From assembly GCA_951813285.1 (NCBI GenBank), contig OX638355.1, positions 2,294,653 through 2,358,652 of the forward strand: a DNA stretch of 64,000 nucleotides, in the 5' to 3' direction. A model generated the notes under the pieces. That model saw nothing but the letters and a program-made list of their open reading frames with translations. It was not told where the DNA came from and made no database searches. Below are positions 41,881 to 50,588 of the stretch, one piece after another; the stretch's first letter is position 1; every line of letters begins with the position of its first letter. The DNA is from Terriglobia bacterium (GTDB lineage Bacteria > Acidobacteriota > Terriglobia > Versatilivoradales > Versatilivoraceae). The translations under genes and the position numbers were made by a program.

Positions 41881-44406
41881 TCAATCGGGATATACAAACT
41901 CGTTCAGGTTCAGAAACACCCGGCACATCTCTCGCAGGGCTCCACGCCGCGCGTTGGCGGGAACGATGTCCTGCTGCCGAATCTGTCGGTCGGTCTCCTG
42001 CCTCAAGAACGCGAGCAGATTCCCTTTCTCCGTCTGGCTGGGAGGCCGGGCCAGCGCCAGGGCATAGGCTCTTTCAATCTGTTTCTCCGGATCGGTCCCC
42101 ACTTCGTTCTCCAGGCGGGCGGCCAGGTAGCGGGCCTGCCGGTTCACGAACTCGCTGTTGAACAGGATGAGCGCCTGCGGGGCCACGCTGGTGGTCATCC
42201 GCCGGGACGCGGTCTTGGTGGTGTCGCACAGGTCCAGCACCTCCAGCATGGGAACCACCAGGGAGCGCTTCAGGAAGACATAGATGGTGCGCCGGGAGCG
42301 GTCTTCTTCTTCGGCGGACGGTTTCCAGACGGTGTCGGGATCGCTGTGTCCTTCCAGCGCCGCCCTGGAGATATTGGGAAACATGCTGGGCCCGTACATG
42401 CGCCGGTTCAGCCGGCCGCTGACCGCCAGCATGGAGTCCCGAATGGCCTCGACCTCCAATCGAACCCGGGGCATGCGCCACAACAGCCGGTTCTCCGGAT
42501 CTTCCTTGCCGTAATCGGCGTGCCACTTCCGGCTCATGCGGTAACTGTTGCTGGCAAGGATCAGGCGATGGAGCTTCTTGAAAGACCACCCTTCCCGAAC
42601 GAACCAGTGGGTCAGCCAATCCAGCAGTTCGGAGTGCGTCGGTTTCTGGCCCCGCGCGCCAAAATCGCTTGGGCTGCGAACCAGTCCGAATCCGAAGTGC
42701 TTTTGCCAGATCCGGTTGACGATCACCCGGGCGGTCAGAGGGTTTTGAGGATCGACCAGCCATCGAGCCAGGGCCAGCCGGCGCCCGCTGCTCCTGTTCC
42801 GGGGCTCCGGCCGAAAGACCGTATCCGACAGAATGGCCGGGAAGGCCGGAGCGATTTCCGGTCCGGGGTTGGCGGCGCTGCCTCGGATCAACAGGTGGGT
42901 AGCGGGCGGGGACGGATCCGGCTCGTGCATGAAATAGCCGCGGGGCAGGTCGATTCGGGCTGCCTCCAGCGCCTGGATCTCCCGTTCCCCGGCCTCCAAC
43001 TGCTCCCGGACAGCGTCCGGCACGGGGGCGTTTGCCACTTCTTCCGCCAACTGCTTTTCGAAAATCTGCCTCAACCCCTTCTGCTTCCGGCTGGGATCCC
43101 CGGCCAGAAAGGCCTGCACCGCCAGGGCCGGCAGGTTGGACCGGCCCGACTCCAGGAAGTTCCGGCGCAACCGCGCTCTCAACCGGTCGAGCTCCTCCTG
43201 CAGACGCTCGATCCGGCGGGAGGTGGCCCGATACTGCTCCAGTTGCCGGGGAGTTCCGATCGGCAGGTCCAGCTCGGTGCGCTTCCTGCGGGGACGCTGC
43301 AGGCCGTTGAAGACCGCCACCATGGAGTAGTAGTCCCGGGCGGTCAGGGGATCGAACTTGTGGTTGTGGCAGCGGGCGCAACCCAGGGTCAGGCCCAGAA
43401 AGACCTGGGAGGTGGTGCTGACGATGTCGTCCAGTTGATCGAATCGGTCGGTTTCGGGATCGGCGGGTTCATCGTCCCAGGCTCCCAGGCGGAAATACCC
43501 GGTGGCGATGAGGGTCTCGGCCGAGGCGTCCGGCAGCTCGTCTCCGGCCAACTGTTCCAGGGCAAAGCGGTTGAAGGGTTTGTCCCGGTTGAAGGACCGG
43601 ATCACGTAGTCCCGGTATTTCCAGGCGTGGGGCTTGGCGCCGTCCCGCTCGTACCCGTTGCTTTCGGCGTAGCGAACCAGGTCCAACCAGTGCCGGGCCC
43701 AGCGCTCCCCATATGCCGGTCGCGCCAGCAGATCATCGATGGTTGCCTTGTAGGCAGCCTCGCTCGGGTCCTTCAGGAAGGTTTCCTGCTCTGCCAGGTT
43801 GGGGGGCAGTCCAATCAGGTTGAGATAGAGCCGCCGCAGCAGCTGATGGGGTTCGGCCGCGGGTGAGGGCTTCCAGCCCTTCGCCTCCAGTTTTTCCAGG
43901 ACGAAGGCATCGATGGGGTTCCCGACCCACTCCTTCGCCTCCACGGCCGGCGGCGCGGGCGCGGAGATCGGCTGGAAAGCCCAGTGTTCATTGAGGTCGG
44001 GCTGGGATTCCGAGGGGTCCTCGTCCTGCGGCCAGACGGCCCCCTGGTCGATCCAGAGGCGCAGCAGTTCCACCTGCTCGCCGGTCAGCGGCGGCCCTTC
44101 GGGCGGCATGACCACGTCGGGGTCTCGGCCGGAGACATAGCGCAGCAGCAGGCTGTCGGGGCTGTTACCCGGAACGATAGCCGGCACGCCGGAGTCGCCG
44201 CCCTCGAAGGCATCCGACCTGCGGTCCAGCCTGAAGCCGTGCAGCTGGGTCTGGCTGCCGTGACAGGCCAGGCAACGCTCCTGGAAGATCGGTTGGATCT
44301 CCCGGGCGAAATCCACCGTGGGGTCAGCGGCCATTCCCGAAACGGGCAGCGGTCCTGCGATGGCCGCAAGCGCCAGGGCCGCTCGAGCCAGATTGCTCCT
44401 GATCAC
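41881..44406 (-). CDS. Exported PSCyt1 + DUF1549 + DUF1553 protein
   Basis: 841 residues from a GTG start at 44406 with AGGAGA upstream. Signal peptide about 1-26. The PSCyt1 domain has CLACHGSQTQLHGFRLD (CxxCH near 44) and ends DPDVVMPPEGPPLTGEQ. DUF1549 follows (YLNLIGLPPNLAEQETFL, RHWLDLVRYAESNG and GCARCHNHKFDPLTARDYY near 345). A coiled-coil stretch (RRIERLQEELDRLRARLRR) precedes DUF1553 (VNRIWQKHFGFGLVRSPSDFG). It has the same architecture as the gene at 17080-19590, without Big2 domains. It lies 45 nt downstream of an epimerase gene and upstream of DUF1501. Function unknown. Confidence 0.9.
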   Translation of the reverse strand: MIRSNLARAALALAAIAGPLPVSGMAADPTVDFAREIQPIFQERCLACHGSQTQLHGFRLDRRSDAFEGGDSGVPAIVPGNSPDSLLLRYVSGRDPDVVMPPEGPPLTGEQVELLRLWIDQGAVWPQDEDPSESQPDLNEHWAFQPISAPAPPAVEAKEWVGNPIDAFVLEKLEAKGWKPSPAAEPHQLLRRLYLNLIGLPPNLAEQETFLKDPSEAAYKATIDDLLARPAYGERWARHWLDLVRYAESNGYERDGAKPHAWKYRDYVIRSFNRDKPFNRFALEQLAGDELPDASAETLIATGYFRLGAWDDEPADPETDRFDQLDDIVSTTSQVFLGLTLGCARCHNHKFDPLTARDYYSMVAVFNGLQRPRRKRTELDLPIGTPRQLEQYRATSRRIERLQEELDRLRARLRRNFLESGRSNLPALAVQAFLAGDPSRKQKGLRQIFEKQLAEEVANAPVPDAVREQLEAGEREIQALEAARIDLPRGYFMHEPDPSPPATHLLIRGSAANPGPEIAPAFPAILSDTVFRPEPRNRSSGRRLALARWLVDPQNPLTARVIVNRIWQKHFGFGLVRSPSDFGARGQKPTHSELLDWLTHWFVREGWSFKKLHRLILASNSYRMSRKWHADYGKEDPENRLLWRMPRVRLEVEAIRDSMLAVSGRLNRRMYGPSMFPNISRAALEGHSDPDTVWKPSAEEEDRSRRTIYVFLKRSLVVPMLEVLDLCDTTKTASRRMTTSVAPQALILFNSEFVNRQARYLAARLENEVGTDPEKQIERAYALALARPPSQTEKGNLLAFLRQETDRQIRQQDIVPANARRGALREMCRVFLNLNEFVYPD

Positions 44407-44451
44407 AGCTTTCTCCTGACTGCAAAGAATATCAAAAGGGCCATTGGCCCT

Positions 44452-45453
44452 TCAAGGCAGGGATAGGTTCGTCCCCAAGCCCAGCTGCTCCATTTCGTAG
44501 CGCAGCGTTTCCCGTAGCCCCTCCTCCAGGGAGCGGGGGGCGAAGCCCAACTCGCGGCGGGCTTTGCGGTTGTCGCCAATGTAGGTCGTGCCGGCCATGA
44601 TTTGCAGGCTCTCCGCCGAGTAAGCCGAGGGAAGGGGAAGCAAGGCTCCCAGGAATTTCATGAAGGCTGCCATGGCTTTCATGGCAGATGGGCCGGGGTG
44701 AAGCCGGGGGGCCGGGATGGCGGTCAGGCGCTCGGCCAGTTCGAAGACCTCCCGGAAGGTGTGGACCGGGCCGGCGGCAATGTAGCTCTCGCCCAGCCGG
44801 CCTCGTTCCATGGCCAGCCGATGGGCCGCGGCGGTGTCCTCGACGTGAGCCCAGCAGAAGGCGGTTCGTTGCGGGGTCACGGGCAACCTGCCCTGCAGGT
44901 ACTGCCGGAAGGCCGTGCCGATGGCGCTGGGGTCGCCGGGGCCGTACACCACGCCGGGCTGCAGGATGACCAGGGGCAAGCCGGCCTCGGCCATGGGCCG
45001 GGCCACCTGGTAGTGGGCCATCCACTTGGTGCGTTCGTATTGGGTCAACCAGGGACCGTGGTGGCGGAACTTTTCGTCAACCAGACGTCCACCGGTGTCT
45101 GAGGAGACAGCCACGGTGCTGGTGTAGACGATCCGGGGGATGCCCAGGTCCCGGGCCGTTTCCAGGATATTGCGGGTGCCCTCCACGTTGGTCTGGTAGG
45201 CCTCCCCCCGGTCCTTGACTCCGATGCGATACCAGGCTGCCAGGTGGAAGAGGCCGTCAACTCCGCTCATGGGAGCTTGCAGGGAAGGTTTGTCCTGAAC
45301 CTCCCCCTGGTGGATGGACACGCCGGCGGCCTTGAGGTCCGCGGCGGCCTCGGGGTTGCGCACCAGGGCTCCCACCTCGTGCCCTGCCCGGACGAGATGC
45401 CTGGCCAGGCAACCACCAATGAAACCACTGGCGCCCGTCACCAGATATTTCAT
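44452..45453 (-). CDS. NAD(P)-dependent epimerase/dehydratase (extended SDR)
   Basis: 333 residues. YLVTGASGFIGGCLARHL carries the GxxGxxG cofactor loop. YTSTVAVSSDTGG and YERTKWMAH supply the SDR catalytic Ser and the YxxxK motif, and VILQPGVVYGPGDPSA is the usual extended-SDR segment. The pattern is closest to dihydroflavonol-4-reductase/3-beta-HSD-like enzymes, which act on small alcohols or sugars. GGGAG precedes the ATG. It is the first gene of a minus-strand run with DUF1549/DUF1553, DUF1501 and Sir2. Confidence 0.87.
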   Translation of the reverse strand: MKYLVTGASGFIGGCLARHLVRAGHEVGALVRNPEAAADLKAAGVSIHQGEVQDKPSLQAPMSGVDGLFHLAAWYRIGVKDRGEAYQTNVEGTRNILETARDLGIPRIVYTSTVAVSSDTGGRLVDEKFRHHGPWLTQYERTKWMAHYQVARPMAEAGLPLVILQPGVVYGPGDPSAIGTAFRQYLQGRLPVTPQRTAFCWAHVEDTAAAHRLAMERGRLGESYIAAGPVHTFREVFELAERLTAIPAPRLHPGPSAMKAMAAFMKFLGALLPLPSAYSAESLQIMAGTTYIGDNRKARRELGFAPRSLEEGLRETLRYEMEQLGLGTNLSLP

Positions 45454-45570
45454 GAATTGCTCCCGTTGGCTTCCAAGGGTGTCGGCTGCTTCTCAATAAT
45501 AGCAATGACAGGGAGCAATTATCTCTGGAAGAATGGAAGGGACGGTCCGAATGGAGTCAAGCGCGTCCTC

Positions 45571-45696
45571 GCCCGCCCGGGCGGATCATACGAGGGTGAA
45601 ACAACGAATCTTCACGGCCTGTCAGGAACAAAGGCCAAGTCGTGCCAAACCGGTTTTCTACTTATTGAACATGGATGCACAGGATGGACAGGATTA
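45571..45696 (+). repeat. Long GGATCAT/GGATGCACAGG module
   Basis: GCCCGCCCGGGCGGATCATA, CGAGGGTGAAACAACGAATC, CAAACCGGTTTTCTACTTAT and GGATGCACAGGATGGACAGG. The ACCACGAATGAACACGAAT module follows at 45705-45733. Confidence 0.85.
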
Positions 45697-45756
45697 TTGG
45701 AATGAAGACGAACCACCAATGAACACGAATAGGGATGGACCTCTTTCCGTTTTTCT

Positions 45757-45834
45757 TAGTGGCCCTTCGTCGTTCTTCGTGTCTCTTCGTGGATAACTCT
45801 TTTTCTTTTGTCTTTTTTCGGTTGTTTCAAGCAA
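45757..45834 (+). repeat. CACGAAGGG module (inverted) with unoccupied boundary motif
   Basis: 45757-45803 is the inverted CACGAAGGG module. A T-rich linker leads to GGTTGTTTCAAGCAA (45820-45834), the boundary motif that elsewhere is followed by 141-bp units. Here none is present and the next gene starts 22 nt later. Confidence 0.7.
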
Positions 45835-45856
45835 TACAAGTTTCGGGAGGCCGGCG

Positions 45857-47950
45857 ATGAGAAGGCGAGGCCGTTCTGTACCGGGCGGATGGATCCTGCT
45901 GCCCGGGATAGTTCTGGCGCTGGCGGCTGGAGCCTGCGGTCCGCGCGATCAAGGGCCGACCGAGATCCTATGGGACCGCTGGGGCGTGCCCCATATCCAT
46001 GCCACCGGGCCCGGGGAGCTGTTCCGGGCCTTCGGCTGGGCCCAGATGAAAAACCATGCCAACCTTATCTTGCGGCTCTACGGTGAGGCCCGGGGCCGGG
46101 CGGCGGAGTATTGGGGGGAATCCTATCTGGCCTCCGACCGCTACCTGAGAACCATGGGAGTGCCCGAGCGGGCACAGCAGTGGTACGGGGCGCAGAAGCC
46201 GAGATTCAAGGGGTATCTGGACCGTTTTGTGGAGGGGATGAACGCCTATGCCCGCCGGCACCCGGAGGTTATCGATCCTGAGCTGGAGTCTGTGTTGCCC
46301 CTGGACCCGACCGATGTCCTGGGGCATTTGCAGCGGGTGATCCATCTCTCTTTCGTCGGAAGAGAGGTCACCTTCGGCATAGCCCGGCAACCGGTCCCGG
46401 GATCCAATGGATGGGCCATTGCTCCTTCGCGTTCCGCCGCCGGCAATGCCATGCTGCTGGTCAATCCCCACCTTCCCTGGAGCGGTTTCTTTACCTGGTT
46501 CGAAGTCCAGTGGAAAACACCGGAAGTGGATGCCTACGGCGCCACCCTGGTCGGAATGCCCATCCTGGGGTTGGGGTTCAACGATCATCTGGGCTGGACC
46601 CACACCACCAATCCACTGGACGGCATTGACCTTTTCGAACTGAGCCTGGCGGAAGGCGGTTACCGCTGGGATGGAGAGGCCAGGGCCTTCGAGACCGAGA
46701 CGCAGTCCATCCGGGTCCGTCAACCCGACGGGACCTTTCGCCGGGAGACCCTGACGGTGCGCCGCTCGATCCATGGCCCGGTCCTGGAAGTCAAGGGCGA
46801 CAAGGCCATTGCAGTACGGCTGGTCGGTCTGGATCAGCCCCACATGTTCGAGCAGTACTGGGACATGATCCGGGCCAGGAGCCTCCGGCAGTTCGAATCG
46901 GCGCTGCGGCGGCTGCAGAATCCAATCTTCAACCTGATCTACGCCGACCGGGAGGGACACATTCTCTACCTGTTCGGTGGACGGACACCGGTCCGTGCCT
47001 CAGGCGGCTGGCAGGACTGGCAGGGGATGGTTCCCGGGGACCGCCCGGAAATGCTCTGGACCCGTACCCACCCCTACGAGGAGTTGCCCCGGGTGGTGGA
47101 TCCCTCCGGGGGCTGGGTGCAGAACGCCAACGATCCGCCCTGGAGTTCCACGCTTCCCCGGCTGCTGAATCCGGGCGATTTTCCCGCCTACCTGGCCCCC
47201 CGTGGGATGCGTTTCCGTGCTCAGCGATCGGTGCGCATGCTGGAGCAGGACCGGAAGATCAGCTTCGAATCCTTGAGCCGCTACAAGCATTCCACGCGGA
47301 TGGAGTTGGCCGATCGCATTCTGGATGAACTGACGGCAGCGGTGGGTCCGCGGTCAAGCGATCTGGCCCGACAGGCGGCTCGGGTGCTGGCGGATTGGGA
47401 TCGAAGGGCCGACGCCGAGAGTCGGGGCGCCGTGCTTTTCGCCGAATGGGCCCGGACCCTTGGCGCCGGCATGTTCGCCTCGTCCTGGCGGGAGCAGGAG
47501 CCCCTGACCACGCCCAAGGGGCTGGCCAATCCCGCCGCCGCCGTGGCTGCCCTGGAAAAAGCCGCCCGCGTCACCCGGGATCGTTTCGGCTCTCTGGATG
47601 TGCCCTGGGGAGACGTCTATCGCCTGAGAATTGGAGAACGGGACCTTCCGGCCAGCGGAGGCCCCAGCCGGCTGGGAATCTTTCGGTCCCTGGAGTTCGC
47701 CCCTGAAAAAGACGGCCGCTTCCGGGCGCTGTTTGGCGATTCCTTCGTAGCGCTGGTGGAGTTCTCCCAACCCGTCCGGGCGTCTGCCCTGCTGAGCTAC
47801 GGAAACGCCTCCCAGCCCGACTCGCCCCATCGGGGGGACCAGTTGGCGTTGTTTGCCCGTAAGCAGCTTCGTCCGGTGTGGCGGACCCGCAAGGAAATCG
47901 AAGCCCACCTGGAGTCGAAGGAAGTTCTACCCCGCATTCCTTACAAATAG
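45857..47950 (+). CDS. Penicillin-acylase-family lipoprotein (Ntn hydrolase)
   Basis: 697 residues. GGGAGG lies 7 nt before the ATG. The N-terminus is a lipoprotein signal (LALAAGACG, Cys27). The short alpha chain (WGVPHIHAT, ending QPVPG) precedes the self-cleavage site with nucleophile Ser183 in PGSNGWAIAPSRS. The beta chain carries MLLVNPHLPWSG, HTTNPLDGIDLF and the oxyanion Asn region WVQNANDPPW. The family hydrolyses amide bonds in penicillins, acyl-homoserine lactones and other N-acyl compounds. Quorum quenching is possible but untested. It ends 3 nt from the convergent kinase gene. Confidence 0.9.
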   Translation: MRRRGRSVPGGWILLPGIVLALAAGACGPRDQGPTEILWDRWGVPHIHATGPGELFRAFGWAQMKNHANLILRLYGEARGRAAEYWGESYLASDRYLRTMGVPERAQQWYGAQKPRFKGYLDRFVEGMNAYARRHPEVIDPELESVLPLDPTDVLGHLQRVIHLSFVGREVTFGIARQPVPGSNGWAIAPSRSAAGNAMLLVNPHLPWSGFFTWFEVQWKTPEVDAYGATLVGMPILGLGFNDHLGWTHTTNPLDGIDLFELSLAEGGYRWDGEARAFETETQSIRVRQPDGTFRRETLTVRRSIHGPVLEVKGDKAIAVRLVGLDQPHMFEQYWDMIRARSLRQFESALRRLQNPIFNLIYADREGHILYLFGGRTPVRASGGWQDWQGMVPGDRPEMLWTRTHPYEELPRVVDPSGGWVQNANDPPWSSTLPRLLNPGDFPAYLAPRGMRFRAQRSVRMLEQDRKISFESLSRYKHSTRMELADRILDELTAAVGPRSSDLARQAARVLADWDRRADAESRGAVLFAEWARTLGAGMFASSWREQEPLTTPKGLANPAAAVAALEKAARVTRDRFGSLDVPWGDVYRLRIGERDLPASGGPSRLGIFRSLEFAPEKDGRFRALFGDSFVALVEFSQPVRASALLSYGNASQPDSPHRGDQLALFARKQLRPVWRTRKEIEAHLESKEVLPRIPYK

Positions 47951-47953
47951 CCC

Positions 47954-50392
47954 TCACTCTTCGCCCGGCTTGGGCATGCTGTAGCCGATCTGGCGGACGT
48001 TGAAGACGTAGGCTGGGCTGGCCGCGTCGTCGCCGAGCTTGCGCCGCAATCTTTTCACGTAGGCCCGCACCGACTGGTAGTCACCAGTGTCTTTCCCTCT
48101 CCACACCTGGCGCAGCAGCGAATCGTAGGTCGTTACCCGCCCCGCGTTGACCGACAGCACGCGGAGCAGTTCGTATTCGGTGGCGGTCAGTTGCACGGAA
48201 TGGCCGGCCACCGTCACCAGGCGTTGCTCATAGTGGATGGCCAAGTCCCCCAATCGAAAGGGCTCCGGCGGATGGGCAAGTCGGCGCAGTGCCGCCTGGA
48301 CTCTCGCAGCCAGTTCGGTCGGTGAGAACGGCTTGACGATATAGTCGGCGGCGCCCGTCTCCAAGGCCCTGGCGATGGTCTCGTCCCTGCCGTAAGCCGA
48401 GATGAAGATGACAGGCAATTCGGCCAGTTCGGGAAGTTGCTCCATCAATTCAATGCCATCGGTGCCGGGCAGCACCAGGTCCAGGAGAACCAGGTGGGGC
48501 TTTTTCGCTTTGACCAAATGGGACACTTCCCTTGGGTCGCCGGTCACGAGCGGGGAATAGCCCGCTGCCGTGAGAGCGTCCCGCACGTAGCGAAGTGTCT
48601 GGGGATCGTCGTCCACCACCAGAATACGTCCGCGTTCCCTCCTTCTCAGCGGCGAACTGGAAGCGCTTCGGGCCGAGCCGGGCGTGGCGACGTTTCCGGT
48701 CTGCTCGGCTATCGGAATGGTGAAAGTGAACCGCGTACCCTGATCCTTGCCGCCGCTTTCGGCCCGGATACGGCCGCCGTGAGCCTCCACCAGCCCCTTG
48801 CATATGGCCAGGCCAAGGCCCGACCCGCCGATCCCACGCTCTTCATCGGCGGCGCCGACCCGCGTGTGCTTCCGGAACAGGTAGGGTAGCAGGTCTGGCG
48901 ACACCCCCCTGCCCTCGTCGGAGACCGATACGGCCACGTAAACGCCATCCCGCACCGCGCTCACCCGGATCGTAGAGGGCACGGGAGCATGCCTGGAAGC
49001 GTTGGAGATGAGGTTGTTCAAGACCTGGACGATGCGTCTCCGGTCAGCCAGCACCGGGGGCAGGTCCGGAGGCAGGTCGATAAGAATGGTGTGCTTGCCT
49101 CCTCCGCTCAGGAAGGTATTTCTGGCCTGTTCTACCAGGTTGGCCACCTCCGCCGGATCGGGGTTCACCGACAACGTGCCCGTCTCGATTCGCCCGGCGT
49201 CCAACAGGTCGCTGATAAGGCCCCGCATGTGATCGGCCTGCTCATCGATGATATGGAAGAACTGGAGCATCTCGGCCGGCTCCAGGGAGGGTAAGGCGCC
49301 CAGCACGGTAGAGGCCGACCCCTTGATCGAAGTCAACGGAGCCCGCAGTTCGTGGCTCACCAGGCTCAGGAACTCCGCACGCGATCGCTCCAGCTCCTCC
49401 AGCGGCGCCAGATCCTGCATGGTCACCACCAGCGATTCGACCTGGCCGTCCGCGGAATGGATCGGCGTTGCGTTGATCAGAATCTTTACGCTGCGCCCGT
49501 CGGGAACTTCCAGAACGATCTGCTCGGCGCGCACGGTCGTCGCGGCACTCAGCTCCTGAGCCAGCAGAATTTCGTTCAGAGCAACTTCCCGCCCGTCGGC
49601 ACGCCGGTAGGAAATGGAACTCAGCAGTTGTTCCGGGGATTGGCCCGGCTGGCCCAGGCCCTCTGCAATCCGTCTCACCTCCCGGTTGGTCCTCAACGGA
49701 TGTCCGGTTCTGGCACCGAAAACCACCACTCCCACCGGAGAGGTTTCCACCAGCGCCTCCAGATCTGCCCTGGCTTGCTGCTCGTCCCGGTGGGTGCGGG
49801 CGTTGGCGATCGCCGCCGCCGCTTGTGACGCAAACAGTACCAGGACCTGTTCGTCCTCGCTGGTAAACTCTCCCCCGCCTTCCTTCTCGGCCAGAAAGAA
49901 GTTGCCGACGTAGACGTCTCGGTGATGCATCGGCATTCCCTGGAAGATCTTCCACCGAACCATTTCCGTGGGAAAGCCGAGTGACCGAATATAGCCGGGC
50001 AGGTCTCGAAGTCTCAGCGCTCCGGGCTGGTCCCGGAAGTGTGCGAACAGCTGCAGTCCGTCGGGCCAGTCCGCCAGTTGCTTATCCTCCTCCGGCGTTA
50101 AGCCGGCGCTGACGACGTCCTGAACCTGCCCCGAGTCGTCGACAGTCGCGATCACGCCGAAGCGGGCGCCGGTGAGTTCGCAGGCGCTTTCCACGGCCTC
50201 GCGCAGCACGGTGCCGAGGTCGAGGCTGGCGATGATGCGCAGGCTGGCCGCGCTCAGCTTGGAGATACAGTCGCGCAGTACCTCGTTCTCTCGCTTCAGT
50301 GTGTCGGGGTTGGTCAATGGCCGATCCTCCGTCGGAGCTAGACCCACTCGGGGCCAGCCGCCGGTTGGGACGATGGCAGTGGGGACCTGCAT
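47954..50392 (-). CDS. GAF-PAS histidine kinase fused to an OmpR-type response regulator
   Basis: 812 residues in one chain. A GAF-like domain (about 50-200), a PAS-like segment (about 210-330) and HisKA (FLSLVSHELRAPLTSIKG, phospho-His near 352) come first. The HATPase domain follows (LNNLISNASRHA, GGSGLGLAICKGLVEAHGG). Then comes a receiver (ILVVDDDPQTLRYV, phospho-Asp in LVLLDLVLPG, Lys in DYIVKPFSP) and a winged-helix DNA-binding domain (LTATEYELLRVL, SVRAYVKRLRRKLG). It can thus sense, phosphorylate and bind DNA alone. No transmembrane segment is seen, so it is probably cytosolic. A TTG at 50317 with GGAGG 8 nt upstream (50326-50330) may be the true start. Confidence 0.9.
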   Translation of the reverse strand: MQVPTAIVPTGGWPRVGLAPTEDRPLTNPDTLKRENEVLRDCISKLSAASLRIIASLDLGTVLREAVESACELTGARFGVIATVDDSGQVQDVVSAGLTPEEDKQLADWPDGLQLFAHFRDQPGALRLRDLPGYIRSLGFPTEMVRWKIFQGMPMHHRDVYVGNFFLAEKEGGGEFTSEDEQVLVLFASQAAAAIANARTHRDEQQARADLEALVETSPVGVVVFGARTGHPLRTNREVRRIAEGLGQPGQSPEQLLSSISYRRADGREVALNEILLAQELSAATTVRAEQIVLEVPDGRSVKILINATPIHSADGQVESLVVTMQDLAPLEELERSRAEFLSLVSHELRAPLTSIKGSASTVLGALPSLEPAEMLQFFHIIDEQADHMRGLISDLLDAGRIETGTLSVNPDPAEVANLVEQARNTFLSGGGKHTILIDLPPDLPPVLADRRRIVQVLNNLISNASRHAPVPSTIRVSAVRDGVYVAVSVSDEGRGVSPDLLPYLFRKHTRVGAADEERGIGGSGLGLAICKGLVEAHGGRIRAESGGKDQGTRFTFTIPIAEQTGNVATPGSARSASSSPLRRRERGRILVVDDDPQTLRYVRDALTAAGYSPLVTGDPREVSHLVKAKKPHLVLLDLVLPGTDGIELMEQLPELAELPVIFISAYGRDETIARALETGAADYIVKPFSPTELAARVQAALRRLAHPPEPFRLGDLAIHYEQRLVTVAGHSVQLTATEYELLRVLSVNAGRVTTYDSLLRQVWRGKDTGDYQSVRAYVKRLRRKLGDDAASPAYVFNVRQIGYSMPKPGEE

Positions 50393-50588
50393 CGAATTGA
50401 GATGGCGACAAGGATAACACCTGATTACAGTTATTCACCTTAAATTAACTAAAAAACCTCATTTATACACACTAATTTCACATACTATCGTTTCCCCGGG
50501 GTTTGTGGCTGGAGTTGTTCAACCCAGGAGTATGAGGTGGAGGCGATTGATGGGGTGACCGGCGGTAGTGAGAAATGCGGTCTAGCGG

